From Paracoccaceae bacterium (lineage in GTDB: Bacteria; Pseudomonadota; Alphaproteobacteria; Rhodobacterales; Rhodobacteraceae), in contig JABDLJ010000030.1 in assembly GCA_013003075.1 (NCBI GenBank), positions 1-59,640 on the forward strand: a stretch of 59,640 nucleotides of DNA, written 5' to 3'. The notes beneath the pieces were generated by a model. It ran no database searches. It was not told where the DNA came from and was given only the letters and a program-made list of their open reading frames with translations. Numbering within the stretch: position 1 is the stretch's first letter; each line of letters begins with the position of its first letter. Of this stretch, positions 9,940-22,067 are shown in pieces. Made by a program: the position numbers and the translations under genes.

Positions 9940-10613
9940 TCGGGCGGCTCAGCGGGCGGATCGGCTATCGCGGGTCTGACCACGTCCTTCTGGACGTGGG
10001 CGGGGTCGGCTATGTCGTGCATGTCTCGGAGCGTACGTTGGCGGCTTTGCCCGGCGCCGGCGAAGCGGCGCAGCTTTTCACGGATCTTCTGGTGCGCGAG
10101 GATCTTCTACAGCTATTCGGATTCCCAACGCTGGCCGAAAAGGAATGGCACCGGCTTTTGATGAGCGTGCAGGGAATTGGCGCGAAGGCGTCAATGGCGA
10201 TCCTCGGCACGCTGGGCCCCGACGGGGTTGCCCGCGCGATCGCGCTGGGCGACTGGAACGCGGTCAAGGCGGCGCCGGGGGTCGGCCCGAAGATCGCGCA
10301 GCGGGTTGTCAATGAGCTGAAAGACAAGGCGCCTGTGGTCATGGCGATGGGCGGCGTGGCCGAAGCCGCGGCGCCGGAGGTGCTGGACGACGAGGGTCGC
10401 GCTGCGCCGGCAGCACCGGTCGCAGGTGGCAACGCAACGGCGGCGCCGTCGCGCGCTGTTGCGCAAGCCGAGGCGCTGTCGGCGCTCGGCAACCTTGGCT
10501 ATGCGCCCGGTGAAGCGGCAGGCGCTGTCGCGACTGCAGCCGGCGAAAGCGAGGGGGCCGATACCGAGACCCTTATCCGCCTTGCGCTTCGCGCGCTCGC
10601 GCCCAAAGGTTGA
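9936..10613 (+). CDS. ruvA: Holliday junction DNA helicase subunit RuvA
   Basis: RuvA (225 residues) binds four-way junctions and loads RuvB. The OB domain starts at [11 protein letters not shown]. It is followed by the helix-hairpin-helix region ([17 protein letters not shown] and [19 protein letters not shown]) and a C-terminal domain (175-225) that contacts RuvB. An Ala/Pro-rich linker of about 40 residues joins the last two. The start at 9936 overlaps the ruvC stop as ATGA; the frame is open further upstream only as an out-of-phase shadow of ruvC. Confidence 0.95.
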   Translation: MIGRLSGRIGYRGSDHVLLDVGGVGYVVHVSERTLAALPGAGEAAQLFTDLLVREDLLQLFGFPTLAEKEWHRLLMSVQGIGAKASMAILGTLGPDGVARAIALGDWNAVKAAPGVGPKIAQRVVNELKDKAPVVMAMGGVAEAAAPEVLDDEGRAAPAAPVAGGNATAAPSRAVAQAEALSALGNLGYAPGEAAGAVATAAGESEGADTETLIRLALRALAPKG

Positions 10614-10627
10614 CGCCATGGTGAGCG

Positions 10628-11653
10628 ATGTCTGAGCCCGACCCGACCTTGCGGCCCGAGCCGCGCCCCGAGGATGCCGACCGGGCCTTGCGCCCGCAGC
10701 TTCTTGAGGAGTTCATCGGGCAGGCCGAGGCGCGTGCCAACCTGCGCGTTTTCATCGAAAGCGCCCGGCAACGCGGCGAGGCAATGGATCATACGTTGTT
10801 TCACGGCCCCCCGGGCCTGGGAAAGACGACGCTGGCGCAGATCATCGCGCGCGAGCTTGGCGTCGGCTTTAGGATGACGAGCGGCCCGGTTCTGGCCAAG
10901 GCGGGCGATCTTGCGGCGATCCTGACCAACCTTGAGCCGCGCGATGTGCTGTTCATCGACGAGATCCACCGGCTGAACCCGGCGGTGGAGGAAGTGCTCT
11001 ACCCCGCGCTGGAGGATTTCGAGCTCGATCTGGTGATCGGCGAGGGGCCGGCGGCGCGTACCGTGCGCATCGAGCTGCAGCCTTTCACGCTGGTCGGCGC
11101 GACCACCCGGCTTGGGCTTCTGACCACTCCGCTGCGCGACCGGTTCGGCATCCCGACGCGCCTGCAATACTACAGCGAAAGCGAATTGCACCAGATCGTA
11201 AGCCGTGGCGCGCGGCTTCTGGACATCGACGCCGAAGAGGACGGCATCGCCGAGATTGCTCGCCGGGCCCGCGGCACGCCGCGGATCGCCGGGCGGCTCT
11301 TGCGGCGGGTGATCGATTTCGCGCTGGTCGAGGGCGATGGGCGGCTTGACCGTCCCATCGCCGATACCGCGCTGACCCGGCTTGGCGTCGATCACCTGGG
11401 GCTTGATGGCGCGGATCGGCGCTATCTGACCCTGCTTGCAGAGAATTACGGCGGCGGGCCGGTCGGGGTCGAGACGATCTCGGCCGCGCTGTCGGAAAGC
11501 CGCGATGCGCTTGAAGAGGTGATCGAGCCCTACCTTCTGCAGCAGGGGCTGTTGCAGCGCACGCCGCGGGGGCGGATGCTGGCGCAGAAGGCCTGGACGC
11601 ATTTGGGGCTTGATGCGCCAAAGGGCGGGGTCGGTCTTTTCGGCCAGGCCTGA
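10628..11653 (+). CDS. ruvB: Holliday junction branch migration ATPase RuvB
   Basis: RuvB (341 residues) is the AAA+ motor of branch migration. Walker [10 protein letters not shown] is at 60-68, Walker [10 protein letters not shown] follows, and the sensor region includes [18 protein letters not shown] with the arginine finger. The C-terminal winged helix ends with TPRGR. It lies 14 nt after ruvA. A diverged dispersed element follows at 11673. Confidence 0.97.
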   Translation: MSEPDPTLRPEPRPEDADRALRPQLLEEFIGQAEARANLRVFIESARQRGEAMDHTLFHGPPGLGKTTLAQIIARELGVGFRMTSGPVLAKAGDLAAILTNLEPRDVLFIDEIHRLNPAVEEVLYPALEDFELDLVIGEGPAARTVRIELQPFTLVGATTRLGLLTTPLRDRFGIPTRLQYYSESELHQIVSRGARLLDIDAEEDGIAEIARRARGTPRIAGRLLRRVIDFALVEGDGRLDRPIADTALTRLGVDHLGLDGADRRYLTLLAENYGGGPVGVETISAALSESRDALEEVIEPYLLQQGLLQRTPRGRMLAQKAWTHLGLDAPKGGVGLFGQA

Positions 11654-11672
11654 GCGCCGCAAAGGCTTTCAT

Positions 11673-11708
11673 GCCTTCGGCGACGATATTTGGAACACTT
11701 GGATTGGG
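11673..11708 (+). repeat. Diverged copy of the dispersed intergenic element
   Basis: GCCTTCGGCGACGATATTTGG continues into AACACTTGGATTGGG. The left part resembles the copies at 5404 and 24541, with substitutions that weaken the hairpin. The right part resembles the copy at the window start. It lies just after ruvB. Confidence 0.5.
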
Positions 11709-11760
11709 CCGGCATGGTCCCCGGGTTGCGCGTGCCGGCGACTTTGGCTAGCCAGCAGCC

Positions 11761-12387
11761 ATGAGCCCCGAAGACGTCACCCGGCACTTCACAAGAAGCG
11801 ATGGCAGCTTTGTCTTTGCCCGCTGGGGGCGGCCCATCGCGCCGGTGGTGTTCGGGGTCGACGACGCGACGCTTGGCGTTGTGAAGGGCGCCGTGGAAGC
11901 GGTGAGTGCGCTTGCCGGGCACCAGATGGCCGAGACCGATCCCGAGATCGGCGCCAACCTGATGTTCTTTTTCGTGCGCGACTGGTCCGACCTGGAGCAA
12001 ACGCCGCATCTGGATCGCCTGATCCCCGACCTGGCGGCGCTTCTGACGCGGCTTCGGGCAGCCGATGCCAACCAGTACCGGATCTTCCGCTTTGATACTG
12101 CGGGCGCGATCATGGCCTGTTTCGTTTTTTTGCGTATGGACGGGAACCTGGCGGCTGTGCCGGCCGAGGCGCTGGCCTTGGGGCAAGTGGTTCAATCGAT
12201 GCTGCTATGGTCCGACACGGCGTTTTCGGACGTCTCGCCGATGGCGCGCATCAAGGATGGGCGGGTGGTTCTGCGCGCGGAGATCGCAGAGCTTTTACGC
12301 GCGGCCTATGATCCGATTTTGCCGGCGGTGGCCGATGATGCCTCCTACGCGCTGCGGCTGCATGCGCGGATGGGAGATCTGCAATGA
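11761..12387 (+). CDS. Conserved hypothetical protein between ruvB and ybgC
   Basis: The protein has 208 residues and no family I can name. It looks globular and soluble, with mixed alpha/beta composition, no signal peptide or transmembrane segment, and no classic catalytic motif. Acidic and aromatic stretches such as MFFFVRDWSDLEQTPHLD stand out. Its stop overlaps the start of ybgC by 4 nt, so it is probably co-transcribed with the Tol-Pal operon, which hints at an envelope-linked or ancillary role without defining it. Confidence 0.75.
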   Translation: MSPEDVTRHFTRSDGSFVFARWGRPIAPVVFGVDDATLGVVKGAVEAVSALAGHQMAETDPEIGANLMFFFVRDWSDLEQTPHLDRLIPDLAALLTRLRAADANQYRIFRFDTAGAIMACFVFLRMDGNLAAVPAEALALGQVVQSMLLWSDTAFSDVSPMARIKDGRVVLRAEIAELLRAAYDPILPAVADDASYALRLHARMGDLQ

Positions 12388-12782
12388 TCCATCGCTTCGA
12401 TCTGCGCGTCTATTACGAGGACACCGATCTGGCCGGGATCGTCTACTATGCCAATTACCTGAAGTATATCGAGCGGGCGCGCAGCGAATATGTCCGGGCG
12501 CTTGGGATCGACCAGGTGGCGCTGAAGGCCGAGGCGGATCTTGTCTTCGCGGTGCGGCGTCTAGAGGCCGACTATCTGCAGCCCGCGCGGTTTGACGACC
12601 GGTTGGTGGTCGAGACTTCGCAGGAAGGCGTCGGCGGGGTGCGGGTCGTGCTGCGCCAGCGAGTGCTGCGGGACGAGGCGGTACTATTCGACGCGCTGGT
12701 AACGCTGGTGGCCCTGTCCGGCGGCGGCGGCCCGGCGCGGCTTCCAGCGAATATCCGCCGAGCGTTGGCGGAAGAGGCCTGA
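12384..12782 (+). CDS. ybgC: Tol-Pal-associated acyl-CoA thioesterase YbgC
   Basis: This hotdog-fold thioesterase of 132 residues begins IHRFDLRVYYEDTDLAGIVYYANYLKYIERAR. The YxEDTDxxGxVYxxNY segment is the YbgC signature, with the catalytic aspartate in DTD. It hydrolyses short or medium acyl-CoA or acyl-ACP and is usually the first gene of the tol-pal cluster, as here, with tolQ following after 118 nt. Confidence 0.95.
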   Translation: MIHRFDLRVYYEDTDLAGIVYYANYLKYIERARSEYVRALGIDQVALKAEADLVFAVRRLEADYLQPARFDDRLVVETSQEGVGGVRVVLRQRVLRDEAVLFDALVTLVALSGGGGPARLPANIRRALAEEA

Positions 12783-12900
12783 CGTTACGCCTATTTGTGG
12801 CCCACGGGCCGCGGTTCTATTGGCTTTCCCGTTTGGCTTGCGGTATCTTGCGCGCAATTGAGCCGTGGCAAATCGCGGCCGGTAGACAAAGAGCAGGCAG

Positions 12901-13596
12901 ATGGAAACCGAAACCCTTGCGCTGGCGCAGGAGATTGATTTCTCCATGTGGTCGCTTTTCTTGCGCGCCACCTTCACCGTAAAACTCGTCATGCTGATCC
13001 TGATCATTGCCTCGGGCTGGGCCTGGGCAATTATCATCCAGAAGCATCTCGACTATCGCCGGGCGCGCGCCGAGGCGGATGCGTTCGATCGGGTGTTCTG
13101 GTCGGGCGAGCCGCTCGATGAGCTCTTCGACAGCATCGGAACGGACCCCGATGGCGCATCGGGCAAGATTTTTGCCACCGGCATGGCCGAATGGCGCCGC
13201 TCGCACCGCAACGATGGTGGGCTGATCCCCGGTGCTACAGCGCGCATCGACCGGTCGATGGACGTGGCGATCGCGAAGGAGAGCGAGACGCTGAACAAGG
13301 GGCTGGCGCTTCTGGCCACCGTGGGCTCGACCGCGCCCTTTATCGGGCTGTTCGGCACCGTCTGGGGCATCATGAACGCTTTCATCGAGATTGCGCGCGA
13401 GCAGAACACGAACCTGGCCGTGGTGGCCCCCGGCATCGCGGAGGCTCTTCTGGCCACGGGGCTGGGGCTTCTGGCGGCGATCCCGGCGGTGATTTTCTAC
13501 AACAAGTTGAGCTCGGACAGCGATCGGATCGTCGCGGGCTACGAGGCTTTCGCGGACGAGTTCGCAACCATCCTCAGCCGCCAGTTGGACAGCTGA
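12901..13596 (+). CDS. tolQ: Tol-Pal system proton channel subunit TolQ
   Basis: TolQ (231 residues) is an inner-membrane protein of the MotA/TolQ/ExbB family. The first transmembrane helix (about 20-42) precedes a long cytoplasmic loop, and the last two helices include GLFGTVWGIMNAF and ATGLGLLAAIPAVIFYN. With TolR it forms the proton channel that energises TolA during cell division. The start has AGGCAG upstream. TolR follows after one base. Confidence 0.95.
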   Translation: METETLALAQEIDFSMWSLFLRATFTVKLVMLILIIASGWAWAIIIQKHLDYRRARAEADAFDRVFWSGEPLDELFDSIGTDPDGASGKIFATGMAEWRRSHRNDGGLIPGATARIDRSMDVAIAKESETLNKGLALLATVGSTAPFIGLFGTVWGIMNAFIEIAREQNTNLAVVAPGIAEALLATGLGLLAAIPAVIFYNKLSSDSDRIVAGYEAFADEFATILSRQLDS

Positions 13597-13597
13597 G

Positions 13598-14080
13598 ATG
13601 GGCGCAGGTGTGGTTCACAAGGGCAGCGGCAAGGACGGCGGTACCGGGCGACGCCGGCGTCATGGGCGGTCGCGTCCGATGTCCGAGATAAACGTCACGC
13701 CCTTTGTCGATGTGATGCTTGTGCTGCTTATCATTTTCATGGTGGCAGCGCCGCTTCTGACGGTGGGCGTGCCGGTCGAGCTGCCCAAGACCGCCGCCCA
13801 GGCGCTTGCCACAGAGCAGGAAGAGCCGCTGACCGTCACGTTGACAGGCGATGGGCTGATCTTGATCCAACAGACCGAGGTTGCCGGCGATGCGCTGATC
13901 CCGCGACTGCGGGCGATTGCGGCCGAGCGGACGTCGGACAAGCTTTTCCTGCGTGCCGATGGCAGCATCTCCTACGCGCGCGTGATGGAGGTGATGGGTG
14001 CGCTCAACGCCGGGGGATTTGCCAATATCGGTCTTGTGACCGACACCGGCGGGCCGCGTCTCGACGGGCGGGACGGGTGA
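13598..14080 (+). CDS. tolR: Tol-Pal system protein TolR
   Basis: TolR/ExbD family protein of 160 residues. A basic, Gly-rich N-terminus (about 1-27) precedes MSEINVTPFVDVMLVLLIIF, a single transmembrane helix with the functional Asp of the VD pair (FVDVML) that takes part in proton conduction. The periplasmic domain follows. The N-terminal extension is longer than in gammaproteobacterial TolR. One nucleotide separates it from tolQ and 9 nt from tolA. Confidence 0.94.
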   Translation: MGAGVVHKGSGKDGGTGRRRRHGRSRPMSEINVTPFVDVMLVLLIIFMVAAPLLTVGVPVELPKTAAQALATEQEEPLTVTLTGDGLILIQQTEVAGDALIPRLRAIAAERTSDKLFLRADGSISYARVMEVMGALNAGGFANIGLVTDTGGPRLDGRDG

Positions 14081-14089
14081 GGCGCGCGG

Positions 14090-15202
14090 GTGACGACAGG
14101 GGCGTATATCTCGAGCGCGGCGCACACGGCGTTCATCGCGTTCCTGCTGTTCGGCGGGCTCTTTTCGCGCGACCGGCTGCCGCCGGTTGAGGTGGCAGAG
14201 GTGTCGCTGATCTCGGCCGAGGAATTCGCGGCGCTCACGATGCCCGAAGACGCGCCGGATGCGGCGACCGATACCGCCGCGCTTGTTGCGCCGCCACCGG
14301 ATGCCGAGCCAGAGCCCCAGGCCGAGCCCGAACCGATCGTCGAGGCCGCACTGGCGCCGCCGCCGCCCGAGCCGGACGTTCCCGCGCCGCCTTCTGCCCC
14401 CGAGCTGGATGTGATCGAGACACCGCCGCCGCCACCCCTGGCGGACACAAGCCCCGATGAGCCCGAGATCATCGCGCCCCCGACCGTCGAGGATGGCACC
14501 GATCTGCCGCAGGACGACACGCCCGCGCCGGCAGACCGCGTCGCCCCGGAACCTGCGGCCCCGGCAGAGCCGTCCGCGGAAGAGGCGCCCGAGGTCGTGG
14601 AAGAGACCGCGCCCGAAGAGACGCCCGAAGCGCCGGCAGAGCCGCAGGAAGCAGCCGCCCCCGAAGAGGCGACGACCGAAATCGTCACCGAGGCCGAAGA
14701 GCCGGAAGAGACCGCGCCGACGACATCCGTACGTCCGCGCAGCCGGCCCAAGCGCGCGCCTCGGGTTGCCGAAACGCCAACGCCAGAGCCAGAGCCCGAG
14801 ACCGACAGCACCGCGGCCGCCGTTGCCGCCGCCGTCGCAGAGGCGGCCCAGACACCGGCCCCGAGCCAGCCTTCGGGACCGCCCCTGACGGCCGGTCAGA
14901 AGGATGCGTTGCGCGTCGCCGTTCAGCAGTGCTGGAACACCGGAAGCCTGTCGTCGGAAGCCTTGCGGATCACCGTGACGCTGACGGTGAACATGAACCC
15001 CGATGGCAAGCCCGACAACGGCTCGATCCGGATGCTGGGCTTCGAGGGTGGCAGCAATGGCGCGGCAAAACAAGCCTACGAGGCCGCCCGACGCGCCGTG
15101 ATCCGCTGCGGCCTGAACGGCTATAATCTGCCGGTCGAGAAGTACGATCAGTGGAGCACCATTGAAATGACGTTCAATCCTGAAAGAATGAGGATCAAAT
15201 GA
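14090..15202 (+). CDS. tolA: TolA-like protein with acidic proline-rich linker
   Basis: The 370-residue protein starts with GTG and has one N-terminal membrane helix (about 8-25). A very long linker (about 51-265) follows, then a C-terminal domain (268-370) of the TonB/TolA kind containing [20 protein letters not shown]. Residues 51-212 are dominated by Pro, Glu, Ala and Asp, contain no Lys and a single Arg (R150). This contrasts with the Ala/Lys/Glu helix of enterobacterial TolA. Position between tolR and tolB supports the assignment. It overlaps tolB by 4 nt. Confidence 0.88.
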   Translation: MTTGAYISSAAHTAFIAFLLFGGLFSRDRLPPVEVAEVSLISAEEFAALTMPEDAPDAATDTAALVAPPPDAEPEPQAEPEPIVEAALAPPPPEPDVPAPPSAPELDVIETPPPPPLADTSPDEPEIIAPPTVEDGTDLPQDDTPAPADRVAPEPAAPAEPSAEEAPEVVEETAPEETPEAPAEPQEAAAPEEATTEIVTEAEEPEETAPTTSVRPRSRPKRAPRVAETPTPEPEPETDSTAAAVAAAVAEAAQTPAPSQPSGPPLTAGQKDALRVAVQQCWNTGSLSSEALRITVTLTVNMNPDGKPDNGSIRMLGFEGGSNGAAKQAYEAARRAVIRCGLNGYNLPVEKYDQWSTIEMTFNPERMRIK

Positions 15203-16524
15203 CCATTCTTCGTCTCATAGCTTTTTCGGTGGCGCTCATGCTTGCGCCCTTTGCCTCTGCGCAGCAAAGCGGCCCGTTGCGGATCGAGATCACCGAAGGT
15301 GTGATCGAGCCACTGCCGATCGCGGTTGCGCCCTTTGTGGCGGAAAATCCGGCAGCGGCCAACTTCGCGGGGCAAATCAGCCAGGTGATCGGCCAGAACC
15401 TTGCCGGCACCGGGCTTTTCCGCGAGATCGGCCGCGATGCATTCATCTCGCAGGTTTCAAGCTTTACCGCGCCGATCCGGTTTGCCGACTGGAAGGCGAT
15501 CAATGCCCAGGCGCTGATCACCGGCGCCGTGAGTGTCGATGGCAATGGCCGGCTCGTCGTGAAGTTCCGCCTTTTCGACGTCTTTTCGGAGGCCGAGCTG
15601 GGCGAGGGGTTGCAGTTTGTCGGCGACCGCGAAAACTGGCGGCGCGTGGCGCACAAGGTGTCGGACCAGGTCTATAGCCGGATCACCGGCGAGACCGGGT
15701 ATTTCGACAGCCGCATCGTGTTCGTTTCCGAAAGCGGGCCGAAGAACGCGCGGCAAAAGCGGCTGGCGATCATGGATTACGATGGCGCGAATATCCAATT
15801 CTTGACCGATACGTCCTCGATCGTTCTGGCGCCGCGGTTTTCGCCCACGGGCGACCGGGTGCTCTACACCAGCTACGAGACCGGCTTTCCGCAGATATAC
15901 GAGCTGAGCGTCGGCAATGTGCAACGCCGCCAGCTTGATGTCCCGGCGGAAGCCATGACGTTTGCGCCGCGCTATGCGCCCGACGGTCGGACGGTCGTGT
16001 TCTCGCTGGCCCAGGGCGGCAATACCGACATCTTTACGCTGAACCTCGATACCGGGGCGCGGCAGCGGCTGACCTCTGCGCCGTCGATCGAGACCGCACC
16101 GAGTTTTTCGCCCGATGGCCGCCAGATCGTCTTCGAGAGCGACCGGTCAGCCACGCAGCAGCTTTACGTGATGGGCGCGGGCGGCGGCGAGCCGCGGCGG
16201 ATCAGCTTCGGCCAGGGCCGCTACGGCACCCCGGTTTGGTCGCCGCGCGGCGATCTGGTCGCCTTCACCAAGCAAAACCAGGGGCGCTTTCATATCGGTG
16301 TGATGCGCACCGATGGCAGTGAAGAGCGGCTATTGACTGCATCTTTCCTTGACGAGGGGCCGACCTGGGCGCCCAACGGGCGGGTCATCATGTTCACCCG
16401 CGAGACCGCCGGTGCCTCCGGGGCGCCCTCGCTCTTTTCGGTGGATATCTCGGGACGCAACCTGCGGCGGGTTCCGGTGGACGGTTCGGCGTCCGATCCG
16501 GCGTGGTCGCCGCTGCTCCAATGA
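15199..16524 (+). CDS. tolB: Tol-Pal system beta-propeller protein TolB
   Basis: This periplasmic protein of 441 residues has a signal peptide ([21 protein letters not shown], cleaved about residue 21). An alpha/beta domain (about 30-160) is followed by a six-bladed propeller with repeated [18 protein letters not shown] blades (about 170-440). It binds Pal and communicates with TolA. The ATGA overlap with tolA and the pal gene 79 nt downstream fit the standard operon. Confidence 0.96.
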   Translation: MTILRLIAFSVALMLAPFASAQQSGPLRIEITEGVIEPLPIAVAPFVAENPAAANFAGQISQVIGQNLAGTGLFREIGRDAFISQVSSFTAPIRFADWKAINAQALITGAVSVDGNGRLVVKFRLFDVFSEAELGEGLQFVGDRENWRRVAHKVSDQVYSRITGETGYFDSRIVFVSESGPKNARQKRLAIMDYDGANIQFLTDTSSIVLAPRFSPTGDRVLYTSYETGFPQIYELSVGNVQRRQLDVPAEAMTFAPRYAPDGRTVVFSLAQGGNTDIFTLNLDTGARQRLTSAPSIETAPSFSPDGRQIVFESDRSATQQLYVMGAGGGEPRRISFGQGRYGTPVWSPRGDLVAFTKQNQGRFHIGVMRTDGSEERLLTASFLDEGPTWAPNGRVIMFTRETAGASGAPSLFSVDISGRNLRRVPVDGSASDPAWSPLLQ

Positions 16525-16602
16525 TCGTGATTTTCAAAGATGCGGGCAGGTGGTATAACGCCCCGTAAAGAGCAGACAAACATAATAAACAGGAACACGG
16601 AT

Positions 16603-17118
16603 ATGGCATATCTCAACAAGGCTCTTCTGCTGACAGCGGCGATTGCGCTGGGCGCATGTTCGACCGACGCGGACCGGTTCGGCGATGGCAGCGGCACGCC
16701 GGCGGCGGGGCAATTCGACAATGGCGGTCTGGGCGACCCCAACGATCCCACGTCGCTTGCGTATTTCCAGCAAACGGTCGGCGACCGGGTGCTCTTCGTG
16801 GTCGACCAGTCCACGCTGACCCCACAGGCGATGGTCACGCTGGACGAGCAGGCGTCCTGGCTGGCCAACAATCCGGAGTTTACCGCGATCATCGAAGGTC
16901 ACGCCGATGAGCGCGGCACGCGCGAATACAACCTTGCGCTGGGCGCGCGGCGCGCGAGCGCGGCGCAGGATTACCTGGTTTCGCGCGGCGTGGCACCGGG
17001 ACGGCTGCGGACCGTGACCTACGGCAAGGAGCGCCCGCTCGAAATCTGTTCGGACGAGGCGTGCTACAGCCAGAACCGCCGGGCGGTGACCGTGCTGACG
17101 GCCGGGCTGACAGGCTGA
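16603..17118 (+). CDS. pal: Peptidoglycan-associated lipoprotein Pal
   Basis: Outer-membrane lipoprotein of 171 residues. The signal peptide ends in the lipobox LGAC (lipidated Cys about residue 18). The OmpA-like domain (about 65-168) contains GHADERGTREYNLALGARRA, the diaminopimelate-binding segment. It anchors the outer membrane to peptidoglycan and is the target of TolB. I chose the ATG at 16603 because the lipoprotein signal starts there; the upstream in-frame codons from 16540 are not signal-like. Confidence 0.96.
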   Translation: MAYLNKALLLTAAIALGACSTDADRFGDGSGTPAAGQFDNGGLGDPNDPTSLAYFQQTVGDRVLFVVDQSTLTPQAMVTLDEQASWLANNPEFTAIIEGHADERGTREYNLALGARRASAAQDYLVSRGVAPGRLRTVTYGKERPLEICSDEACYSQNRRAVTVLTAGLTG

Positions 17119-17122
17119 CGCG

Positions 17123-17965
17123 ATGGCTGCGCTGATCCGCACACTTTCGGTTATTGCGCTTTTGGCGGCGTCATCGGGCGCCGCCCTTGCGCAAACGCGC
17201 GAGGAGACGCTTGCCGATATCCGGCAAGAGCTGTCGATGCTGTTTGTCGAGGTGCAGCGCCTGAAACGTGAACTCTCGACGACCGGCAGCCCGAGCCTCA
17301 ACCTTTCGGGCACTTCGGCGCTGGATCGGATCAACGCCATCGAAGCGGAATTGCAACGGCTGACGGCCAATTCAGAGCGGCTTGAGAACCGGATCGACCG
17401 GATCGTCGCGGACGGCACCAACCGGATCGGCGATCTGGAGTTTCGGCTGGTCGAGCTGGAAGGCGGCGATCTCAGCCAACTTGGCGAGACCACGACGCTT
17501 GGCGGCGACGCAGGTCTGCCCGTGGCGGCGGCCCCGGCCCCGGCCCCGGCCGTGCCGCAAAACGACGGCGGTGCGCAGCTTGCAGTGGGCGAGCAATCCG
17601 ATTTCGACCGCGCGAAAGGCGCCTTCGATGAGGGCGCGTTCGAAGACGCGGTCATTCAGTTCGCGACCTTTACCGAGACCTATATCGGCGGGCCCCTCAC
17701 CGGGCAGGCGCATTTCTGGCGCGGTGAGGCCTTAAGCAAGCTGGGCGATGCGCGCGCTGCGGCCCGGGCGTATCTTGCCAGCTTCTCCGGCGATCCTGAC
17801 GGGGTTGTTGCGCCGGATGCGCTTTTGCAGCTGGGCCGCGCGCTGGACAAGCTGGGGCAGTTCGATGAAAGCTGCGTGATGCTTGACGAGGTGGGCGTTC
17901 GCTTCCCCGGCTCGGCGGCAGCCCAAGAGGCGCAGACCGAGGCGCGCAGCATGGGCTGCGGGTGA
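17123..17965 (+). CDS. cpoB: Cell division coordinator CpoB (YbgF)
   Basis: Periplasmic protein of 280 residues with a signal peptide cleaved after SGAALA, an N-terminal coiled coil (about 30-115) for trimerisation, an Ala/Pro linker (about 130-150) and C-terminal TPR motifs (about 155-275) beginning SDFDRAKGAFDEGAFEDA. CpoB links Tol activity with peptidoglycan synthesis. It closes the tol-pal cluster 4 nt after pal and overlaps tilS by 4 nt (GTGA). Confidence 0.93.
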   Translation: MAALIRTLSVIALLAASSGAALAQTREETLADIRQELSMLFVEVQRLKRELSTTGSPSLNLSGTSALDRINAIEAELQRLTANSERLENRIDRIVADGTNRIGDLEFRLVELEGGDLSQLGETTTLGGDAGLPVAAAPAPAPAVPQNDGGAQLAVGEQSDFDRAKGAFDEGAFEDAVIQFATFTETYIGGPLTGQAHFWRGEALSKLGDARAAARAYLASFSGDPDGVVAPDALLQLGRALDKLGQFDESCVMLDEVGVRFPGSAAAQEAQTEARSMGCG

Positions 17966-19200
17966 GCACCCAAGACGCGTTTCTACACCATTTCGCGGAA
18001 CATGCCTTCGGGCTGGACCGGCCCGGCAAAGTCGGCGTCGCCGTCTCGGGTGGCGGCGACAGCATGGCGGTATTGCACCTTCTGACGAAGTTCTGGGATG
18101 TCGAGGCGGTTACGGTCGATCACCGGCTGCGCGCCGAGGCCGCCGAAGAGGCCGAATTCGTTGCTGCCTCGTGCGCAAAGCTGGGCGTGCCGCACCATGT
18201 GCTTGTCTGGCGCCATGGCAAGATCACGGGCAATCTTCAGGATGCCGCGCGCCGTGCACGCTATGATCTGATCGCGAAATGGGCGAAGCGGCGCGGCTTG
18301 GCTCATGTCGCGCTAGGCCACACCGCCGACGATCAGGCCGAGACCTTCCTGATGCGGCTTGCGCGGCAATCGGGCGTTGACGGCCTGTCGGGGATGAAGC
18401 CGAGGCGCAAGATGGCTGGCATCACCTTCCACCGGCCGTTTCTGTCCTTTCAGCGTCAGGAACTGCGCAGCTACTTGCGGCGCCATGACATCGCGTGGAT
18501 CGAAGATCCCTCCAACGCCGACGAACGATTTGACCGGATCAAGGCGCGCCGCGCTCTGGCGGCCCTGGCGCCCTTGGGGATCGGGCCGGATGAGCTTTCG
18601 GGCGTGGCCCATAATCTGCAGATGGAGCGCTCTGCATTGCGCCACTGCACGGCGGCGGAATTCGCAAGGATCGGGGCAGTGGATCGCGGAGATCTGGTTT
18701 TCGAGGCCCGCGAACTTGCGCGGCTGCACCCCGAGATCAACCGCCGTTTGCTGATTGCCGCACTGCGTTGGATCAGCGAAGCGGACTATGCGCCCCGCGC
18801 CGAGGCGCTGATCAAGCTGCAGACTGCGATCCGCCATGGCAAATCGCACACCCTTCACGGCTGCCGGATCCTGACCCAGAAGAAGACCGTCCGCATAACC
18901 CGCGAGGCCCGCGCGGTGCGAGATACCGAATGCGGGACGCGGCAGCTCTGGGATGGGCGCTGGAAGCTGCGCGGTCCGCATTCCAGAACGCTGAGGGTCC
19001 GGGCGCTTGGTGCGGCGGGCCTCGCGCAGTGCCCGGATCGCAAACGCAGCGGATTGCCGCGCGCCAGCCTGCTTGCCTCGCCCGGGATCTGGCACGACAA
19101 TAACCTTGTCGCCGCGCCATTGGCCAATATGGGCGACATCTGGCGCGCCGAACTGGCTGGAAACCGCGACGATTTCGCGTCTTTCCTCTTATCGCATTGA
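17962..19200 (+). CDS. tilS: tRNA(Ile)-lysidine synthase
   Basis: TilS (412 residues, GTG start) converts cytidine 34 of the AUA-reading tRNA-Ile to lysidine using ATP and lysine. The N-type PP-loop is clear in VAVSGGGDSMAVLHLL (SGGxDS), with HTADDQAETFLMRLARQSG downstream. The start overlaps the cpoB stop as GTGA. The tilS-ftsH order after tol-pal is common in alpha- and gammaproteobacteria. Confidence 0.94.
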   Translation: MSTQDAFLHHFAEHAFGLDRPGKVGVAVSGGGDSMAVLHLLTKFWDVEAVTVDHRLRAEAAEEAEFVAASCAKLGVPHHVLVWRHGKITGNLQDAARRARYDLIAKWAKRRGLAHVALGHTADDQAETFLMRLARQSGVDGLSGMKPRRKMAGITFHRPFLSFQRQELRSYLRRHDIAWIEDPSNADERFDRIKARRALAALAPLGIGPDELSGVAHNLQMERSALRHCTAAEFARIGAVDRGDLVFEARELARLHPEINRRLLIAALRWISEADYAPRAEALIKLQTAIRHGKSHTLHGCRILTQKKTVRITREARAVRDTECGTRQLWDGRWKLRGPHSRTLRVRALGAAGLAQCPDRKRSGLPRASLLASPGIWHDNNLVAAPLANMGDIWRAELAGNRDDFASFLLSH

Positions 19201-19286
19201 AGATCGCGGTTTGTTGTCTATTTATTGATCAAGACGGATCGCCCCTCGGGGTAGGGTCCGGGTATCGTATTTGAAGGAGACTTGCC

Positions 19287-21205
<1,919 letters not shown>

Positions 21206-21209
<4 letters not shown>

Positions 21210-22000
21210 ACAAAATAGCGACCGAGCAGGATTGGAAACCAGACGCTTATAACCGTTTTCAATCCGCCCGGTTGCGCCCCGCACTGGATCTGCTTGCTGC
21301 GGTCCCCGCGCTTCCAAATGGCGATATCGTCGATCTTGGTTGTGGCGGTGGCAGCGTCGGCACAACACTGAAGCGCCGCTTTTCGGGCTATCCAATCGTC
21401 GGGATCGATCGCGACGGCGAAGAGATCAAGAAGGCGCGCTACACCGGGGCCTATGATACGCTCAAGAACGAAAGCATCGTCAGCTGGCAGCCCGAGACGC
21501 CGCCGGCCCTGATCTTTGCCAATTCGGCCTGCCAGGATATTGGCGATCATGAAACGCTATTTCCGCATCTTGTGGATCTTCTGGCCCCCGGCGGCGTTCT
21601 GGCCGTGCAAATGCCGCGCCAGGACAGCGCCTCGTCACACGCCCTTTTGCGCGTGACGGCCGAAGCGCTGTTCCCGGATGTTTTCGATTTTTCCGATTGG
21701 GTCCCGCCGGTGGATCCGCCGATTGCATATCATCGGCTGCTGTCGGACATGGGCAGGTTGTCGGTCTGGGAGACCCATTATCTCAAGCATCTGCCGCCCG
21801 GAAAAATGGGCCATCCGGTTCTGGAATATACCGAAGAAACGGCGATGGTCCCCTATCTTGGCGCGCTCAACGACAGCCAGAAGGTCCAGTTCCTGGTGAC
21901 ATACGGCGAGTCGCTCAAGGACGCCTACCCCCTGGAGCCGGACGGCAGCGTCCTGATGCCGATGCAGCGGCTGTTCTTTGTGCTGAAAAAGCGCAAGTAG
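21206..22000 (+). CDS. Trans-aconitate 2-methyltransferase-like SAM methyltransferase
   Basis: The 264-residue protein starts with GTG, overlapping the ftsH stop. It has the opening [20 protein letters not shown] and the SAM motif [11 protein letters not shown], closely resembling the Tam family that methylates trans-aconitate to detoxify it. The C-terminal half ([20 protein letters not shown]) also fits. Substrate specificity cannot be proven from sequence, so no symbol is given. Co-transcription with ftsH is likely from the overlap. Confidence 0.8.
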
Positions 22001-22067
22001 GCTACCCATCTTGAACTGCCTGGCAGGCTGATGCAGGGTGCGGCAAACATCCTGATCGAGGTCTTCT

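Noticed and set aside
13574..15073. Long minus-strand open frame (499 codons) opposite tolQ-tolR-tolA
   Set aside because: It is Gly/Arg-rich low-complexity sequence antisense to three well-supported Tol genes; high GC content keeps the frame open.
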